From positions 1 through 18,492 of the forward strand of contig JADINB010000035.1 in NCBI GenBank assembly GCA_017694275.1: 18,492 nt of DNA. Reading direction: 5' to 3'. Under the pieces are notes generated by a model, which worked only from the letters and a program-made list of their open reading frames with translations, did no database searches and was not told the DNA's origin. Below, in pieces: positions 14,858-18,492 of the stretch. Each line of letters opens with the position of its first letter. The stretch's first letter is position 1. A program made the translations under genes and the position numbers. The DNA comes from Candidatus Egerieousia excrementavium. Its GTDB lineage: Bacteria > Bacteroidota > Bacteroidia > Bacteroidales > UBA932.

Positions 14858-14895
14858 AAGGGACACTGAATCAATGGGTTCGGTGTTCTTTTTTT
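14858..14895 (+). terminator. Terminator after tRNA-Leu
   Basis: GGGACACTGAA (14860-14870) pairs with TTCGGTGTTC (14879-14888) including two G-T pairs, followed by seven T. It starts 7 bp after the tRNA's end. Confidence 0.85.
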
Positions 14896-14896
14896 A

Positions 14897-15127
14897 TAAT
14901 GTATCCTGTGGATGAAGTCTCTTCTATAATATATGACAAAGGCATTTCTTCTTGGCCGTTTCAAGATTCAGACTCACCCGTACTGTTGATGCCAGGGTAT
15001 GCCGTCTCCGGATTATGCTTCATCAATAGCCAGATGTTTTGTTATTTTAAATTTCATTTACAATCACGCTGCGTCTTGGCATTGTCTGAACAAGTTCTGC
15101 CACTGCTCTCGGCTTGCAGTTTATCTT
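14897..15127. other. Unassigned sequence between tRNA-Leu terminator and receptor remnant
   Basis: About 230 bp with open frames on both strands but no domain I recognise. The frame that runs into the receptor remnant (from the ATG at 14999) gives a Cys/His-rich stretch that does not look like a beta-barrel, and the other forward frame ends at 15138. It is probably decayed sequence or the left side of a recombination junction. Confidence 0.5.
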
Positions 15128-15751
15128 ACATTGCGTAACAGATATACCCTGTCTGCGTATTACAGCCATGTAAAAGACATGGCAACGCCTTATTATTACG
15201 AAGAGGACGGTATAATGTTCCAGTCCATGCTCAACGGTGGCACTGCACGAAATCTCAGTCTGATGGCGCAGACAATCGTAAATCCGTTTAAATGGTGGAG
15301 CATGAACGTTTCGGCAGGTTATGAATGCCAGAATATGGAACTTTCGGATTATACGAATGAAAGTCATGCCTTTGCGCTCGACATATCTACGATGTTTACC
15401 ATAAGGGGAGGATTTAACGTTAACGGTTCACTCAGGTACAGGAGCGATGCCATAAATGGTTTGAACATACAGGAAAATTCTCCTGTTCAGGCAAATGTTA
15501 CGGTAAACAAGAATTTTTTAAAGAACAGGTTAAGAGTGTCGCTGGGTTGTGCAGATATTTTTAACTCAAACAAGCTGAAAAAACGGAGTGTGACTCTTGC
15601 AGACGGAATGGTGAGAAAGATAAGGAACAATATAGGCTCCCGCAGCCTTACCATCAGTCTCAATTATAACTTCAACTGGGGAGATAACGTGATGTCCCGA
15701 CCGCGCGATTTTGGAAGTTCCGACATGGATAGCCGGCTTGGCCGTAATTAG
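15128..15751 (+). pseudogene. 3' remnant of a TonB-dependent receptor beta-barrel gene
   Basis: The open frame begins at 14999, but only the last 207 or so codons look like a protein domain. From TLRNRYTLSAYYSHV on, alternating hydrophobic strands and turns follow the outer-membrane barrel of Bacteroidota receptors: YYYEEDGIMFQSMLNGGTAR, then FKWWSMNVSAGYE, later FLKNRLRVSLGCADIFNS and the final strand SRSLTISLNYNFNW. Such receptors are about 750-1000 residues, so the signal peptide, plug and most of the barrel are missing and no upstream frame supplies them. It cannot form a pore as it stands. It lies just behind tRNA-Leu and converges on a D-2-hydroxyacid dehydrogenase gene, sharing its terminator. 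Confidence 0.75.
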
Positions 15752-15789
15752 AAAAACATAAGCAGGCGGTTATGCCTGCCTTATGTTTT
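15752..15789. terminator. Two-way terminator
   Basis: AAAACATAAGCAGGC pairs with GCCTGCCTTATGTTTT around the 6-nt loop GGTTAT, with one bulged base. The A-rich left arm and T-rich right arm give a T-run on either strand. The TAA stop of the D-2-hydroxyacid dehydrogenase lies in the loop (15770-15772), so the last codons of that gene are part of the hairpin. Confidence 0.85.
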
Positions 15790-16699
15790 CAGCTATTTTC
15801 TCTACGAGGCATTTTCTTGCCTCTTTGCTTGCCCATGCTATGTGAGGGGTAAGTATCACCTTTGACATGTCTGCAATCTTGAAGTAGGGAGAATCTGCGG
15901 GCAGAGGTTCCTTTGTGTAGACGTCTATTGCTGCACCGGCTATGAGCCCCTCGTTCAGTGCCCTTACGAGTTCTTCTTCCTTTATTATGCCGCCTCTTCC
16001 CATATTGAGTATGTATGCACTCTTTTTCATGAGTCTCAATTCATTGTAGCCTACAAGCCCATTGGTTCTCTCATTGAGCGGAGCATGGATGGAGATTACA
16101 TCGGATTCTGCCATAAGCGTTTTCAACTCTACGGCCTCATACTCCTTTGAATGGGCGATGCCGCTGGTGGCATAATATCTCACATCCATTCCAAAGGCCT
16201 TTGCTATGGCAGCCACTTTGGAACCTATGTTTCCAAGGCCTATGATTCCCATTTTCTTGCCTTTGAGTTCCCAGAAGACTTCTGATACGTCTGTGAAAGA
16301 TATTCCTGCAGAATACCTGCCGCTCTTTACTGCATTGTCGAAATACGGAAGTTTTCCTACAAGGGAGAGCAGCATTGTGAATGTAACCTGTACAACGCTT
16401 TCGGTAGAGTAGCCTACCGCATTCCTTACAGGGATTCCCTTTCCAGTGGCGTAAGGTATGTCAACATTGTTTGTGCCTGTGGCAGCCACACAGATGAGTT
16501 CCAGGTTTCTTGCGGCATCAATCTGCTCTTTGCCGATTACCACTTTGTTGGTGATTATTATGTTGCAGTCCTTGATTCTTTCAAAAACCTCATCCGGTTT
16601 TGTGAAGGGATATTTTACAAAATCTCCCAGAGAACTTATCGGTTCAAGAGAGATGTCGCTTCCAAGCGTGTCAGAGTCAAGAAAAACTATTTTTTTCAT
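15770..16699 (-). CDS. D-2-hydroxyacid dehydrogenase (glycerate-dehydrogenase-like)
   Basis: NAD-dependent enzyme that interconverts a 2-keto acid and its D-2-hydroxy acid. The 309-residue protein has the N-terminal flavodoxin-like half, the second Rossmann half with IIGLGNIGSKVA (152-163), and the catalytic triad R235 (MGRGGIIKEEEL), E264 (TKEPLP) and H286 (TPHIAWAS). The HIAWAS ending is seen in glycerate (hydroxypyruvate) dehydrogenases, so hydroxypyruvate/glycerate is my best guess; lactate or phosphoglycerate relatives are possible, but there is no ACT domain as in SerA. It starts 24 bp after the SDR gene and is the last gene of the operon. Confidence 0.9.
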   Translation of the reverse strand: MKKIVFLDSDTLGSDISLEPISSLGDFVKYPFTKPDEVFERIKDCNIIITNKVVIGKEQIDAARNLELICVAATGTNNVDIPYATGKGIPVRNAVGYSTESVVQVTFTMLLSLVGKLPYFDNAVKSGRYSAGISFTDVSEVFWELKGKKMGIIGLGNIGSKVAAIAKAFGMDVRYYATSGIAHSKEYEAVELKTLMAESDVISIHAPLNERTNGLVGYNELRLMKKSAYILNMGRGGIIKEEELVRALNEGLIAGAAIDVYTKEPLPADSPYFKIADMSKVILTPHIAWASKEARKCLVEKIAENIRQA

Positions 16700-16723
16700 A
16701 CTGCTGCTATTGTTTATGAGTTG

Positions 16724-17551
16724 CTATTTTAAGGGAGAATTCGGCTCTCGTTTCATGTAATTGTATTCCAGCCTGTCTACAAGACGCGGGAAGAACTTGT
16801 TTAAAAAGACCGTAAGTTTTCCTATGGGCGTGAGGATTATCTGTGATTTTCTCCTTTTGATTCCTTTTGCCAGTTTTCTTGCAACGGCCTCGGCGCTCAT
16901 CATTTTCTCTTCGTCTCTCGGGGTTTCACCCTGCCGGGTGCCGTCTGCCACCAGTGCCACGTTCCTGATATTCGAACTTGTAAAACCAGGAGCAAAAATC
17001 ATGACATGGAGACCATCGTGAAGGTGTTCTACGCGCAGCGTGTCAAGAAAACCGTAAATGGCGAATTTTGAGGCGGAATAGCCGGTCCTTGCAGGCAACC
17101 CCTTGAATCCGGCTATAGAAATGACTCCGACTACAGAGCCTTTGCTTTCCAGTAACCACGGCAGTGCATGTTTGGTGCAGAATACGGTTCCCCAGAAGTT
17201 CACATCCATAAGACTTTTGATTACGGAGAGGTCCAGATCCCTGAAGAGGGCCCTCATGGAAATTCCGGCATTGTTTACAAGAATGTCTATTTTCCCGAAA
17301 TGAGCCACGCACTGCTCTATGAGATTCCTGCAGTCTTCCTCTTTGGTAACGTCTGTAGTGACAGCTATGAACTTTTCCTTTCCATCTTCTGTCCTGCCAT
17401 ATTCCGCATTTAGTTCTGCTACTATGGAGTCCAGTTTTTCTCTGTTTCTTGCCGCCAGGGCAAGAAATGAGCCTTGCGCAGCAAATTCTTTTGCTGCAGC
17501 AAGGCCTATTCCGGAACTTGCACCGGTAATGATTGCAACTTTGCCTTTCAT
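16724..17551 (-). CDS. Short-chain dehydrogenase/reductase (DHRS7/KDSR-like)
   Basis: NAD(P)-dependent oxidoreductase of 275 residues with all classical SDR elements: cofactor loop TGASSGIG (9-16), NNAG (93-96), N118, the catalytic serine in VISIAG (S145) and YSASK (158-162). The A-R-N at 34-36 after the second strand suggests NADPH preference. The C-terminal extension (about 205-275: basic, with KRRKSQIILTPIGKLTVFLNKFFPRLVDRL) is amphipathic and could touch the membrane, as in DHRS7-type and 3-ketosphinganine reductases. Its gene follows the alpha-oxoamine synthase as TAAATG with no gap, which hints that it reduces that enzyme's product. This is inference. Confidence 0.88.
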   Translation of the reverse strand: MKGKVAIITGASSGIGLAAAKEFAAQGSFLALAARNREKLDSIVAELNAEYGRTEDGKEKFIAVTTDVTKEEDCRNLIEQCVAHFGKIDILVNNAGISMRALFRDLDLSVIKSLMDVNFWGTVFCTKHALPWLLESKGSVVGVISIAGFKGLPARTGYSASKFAIYGFLDTLRVEHLHDGLHVMIFAPGFTSSNIRNVALVADGTRQGETPRDEEKMMSAEAVARKLAKGIKRRKSQIILTPIGKLTVFLNKFFPRLVDRLEYNYMKREPNSPLK

Positions 17552-18455
17552 TTAGTCAATTGCCATGTCGCGGATTTCAGTGGAACCTTTGTATGCGCCG
17601 GCTTCAAGTTTCTTCTTGATTTCGGCAAATGCGTTGAGCGTGTACTCTACATGTTCCAGTTCATGCATGGCTGTAGGTATGAGACGGAACATTATCACAC
17701 CTCTCGGTACTACCGGATAAACTACCACAGAACAGAATATCTTGTAGTTTTCTCTCAAATCTATAAGGATATTCGTAGCTTCGGGTACATCTCCATGCAG
17801 GAATACCGGTGTAACGCAGGCTTCTGCAACGCCTATGTCGAATCCTCTTTCACGAAGTCCGTTCTGGAGGGCTCTCGTAACTTTCCAAAGCCTTGCACGC
17901 AGATCGTCTCCCTTGCGGATGAGGTCCAGCCTTTTCAGGCAGCCTTCCACTATAGGCATGGGGAGCGATTTTGCATATATCTGAGATCTGAGATTGTATC
18001 TGAGATAGTTGATGATATCTTTTCTTCCGGCAACAAATCCACCTATGCAGGCCATTGACTTTGCAAATGCTCCAAAGTAGAGGTCTACCTGGTCCATGAC
18101 GCCGAAGTGCTCCGACGTGCCCCTTCCGTGAGGGCCCATTACCCCGAATCCGTGTGCATCGTCAATCAGAATTCTGAATTGATATTTCTTCTTGAGTTTG
18201 CAGATTTCATCCAATTTGCCAAGACCTCCGGTCATGCCGTAGACTCCTTCGGTTATGAGCAATATTCCGCCTCCGCTCTTCTCGCAGAGTTTGGTTGCCC
18301 TTTCCAGTGCCTTTTCGCACTTTTCAATATCGTTGTGCGGGTAGACTATTCTCTGGCCCATGTGCAGGCGTACACCGTCCATGATGCAGGCGTGAGCCTC
18401 TGAATCATATACGATTATGTCGTGGCGCGTTACAAGAGCGTCGATTGTAGAGATC
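17552..18455 (-). CDS. PLP-dependent alpha-oxoamine synthase, 5' end missing (serine palmitoyltransferase or KBL type)
   Basis: Condenses an amino acid with an acyl-CoA, losing CO2. The family covers serine palmitoyltransferase (first step of sphingolipid synthesis), 2-amino-3-ketobutyrate CoA ligase and biotin's BioF. About 301 genuine residues remain, starting ISTIDALVTRHDIIVYD; family members have about 395-420, so roughly 100 N-terminal residues are off the contig. Active-site motifs: SEAHACIMDG (PLP-stacking His), IDDAHGFG (Asp/His pair to the PLP ring) and FGAFAKSMACIGGF with the Schiff-base lysine at 18059-18061. The stretch SQIYAKSLPMP is typical of a Bacteroidota branch. The frame continues to 18484 as MGSEMCIRDR, but that is adapter. 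The SDR gene follows directly. Confidence 0.85.
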
Positions 18456-18492
18456 CTGTCTCTTATACACATCTCCGAGCCCACGAGACCCT
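18456..18492. other. Nextera adapter contamination at the contig end
   Basis: 18456-18489 is the 34-base Illumina Nextera read-through adapter, beginning CTGTCTCTTATACACATCT (Tn5 mosaic end) and ending CCCACGAGAC. The last three bases (CCT) would be the start of the index or unremoved sequence. It must be trimmed; none of it is genomic. Confidence 0.98.

Noticed and set aside
14701..14964. An 87-codon minus-strand frame over tRNA-Leu
   Set aside because: It reads through a tRNA and its terminator, which is a typical false ORF.

Overview
The window looks like a contig from a member of the Bacteroidota (probably Bacteroidales). Four promoters fit the Bacteroidota type (a TAnnTTTG -7 box, in one case with TTTG exactly 19 bp upstream). 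There are remnants of a TonB-dependent receptor barrel and of a plug-domain surface protein, a menaquinone methyltransferase, an FHS-family sugar permease, and a serine palmitoyltransferase/KBL-like alpha-oxoamine synthase. The species cannot be named from the sequence alone. The last 37 bases are not genomic: 18456-18489 is a Nextera sequencing adapter.

Layout. (1) 123-614 (+): C-terminal fragment of a large plug-domain surface protein, cut off near the contig's left end. (2) 625-2534 (-): a tight operon of a creatininase-family amidohydrolase, gmk and nadD, with its own promoter. (3) 2740-3702 (+): class II fructose-bisphosphate aldolase with a terminator. (4) 3843-8526 (+): grpE, dnaJ, a secreted M23 peptidase and anmK; grpE/dnaJ and dnaJ/M23 are closely packed or overlapping. 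(5) 8649-9134 (+): rplS and tRNA-Arg(ACG), with a very good promoter in front and a terminator behind. (6) 9164-9570: about 400 bp without a convincing gene, containing a short direct repeat, a palindrome and a large hairpin; it may be a scar of an integrated element or a dispersed repeat. (7) 14682-9571 (-): a packed run of an AIR-synthase C-domain protein, ubiE/menG, a cardiolipin synthase, a FucP/GluP-like sugar transporter and a ROK glucokinase-like kinase. (8) 14767-14850 (+): tRNA-Leu(GAG) with promoter and terminator, followed by about 230 bp of unassigned sequence and the 3' end of a TonB-dependent receptor gene (pseudogene). (9) 18455-15770 (-): alpha-oxoamine synthase (5' end missing), short-chain dehydrogenase and D-2-hydroxyacid dehydrogenase, sharing a two-way terminator with the receptor remnant.

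Functionally this is mostly housekeeping: NAD and GMP synthesis, glycolysis, chaperones, peptidoglycan turnover and recycling, ribosome and tRNA, quinone and phospholipid synthesis, and sugar uptake plus phosphorylation. The most interesting biology is the oxoamine synthase/SDR pair, which could make and reduce a 3-keto sphingoid base. The most interesting structure is the remodelling beside both tRNA genes. I found no CRISPR array, intact mobile element, or clear new defence or biosynthetic system.
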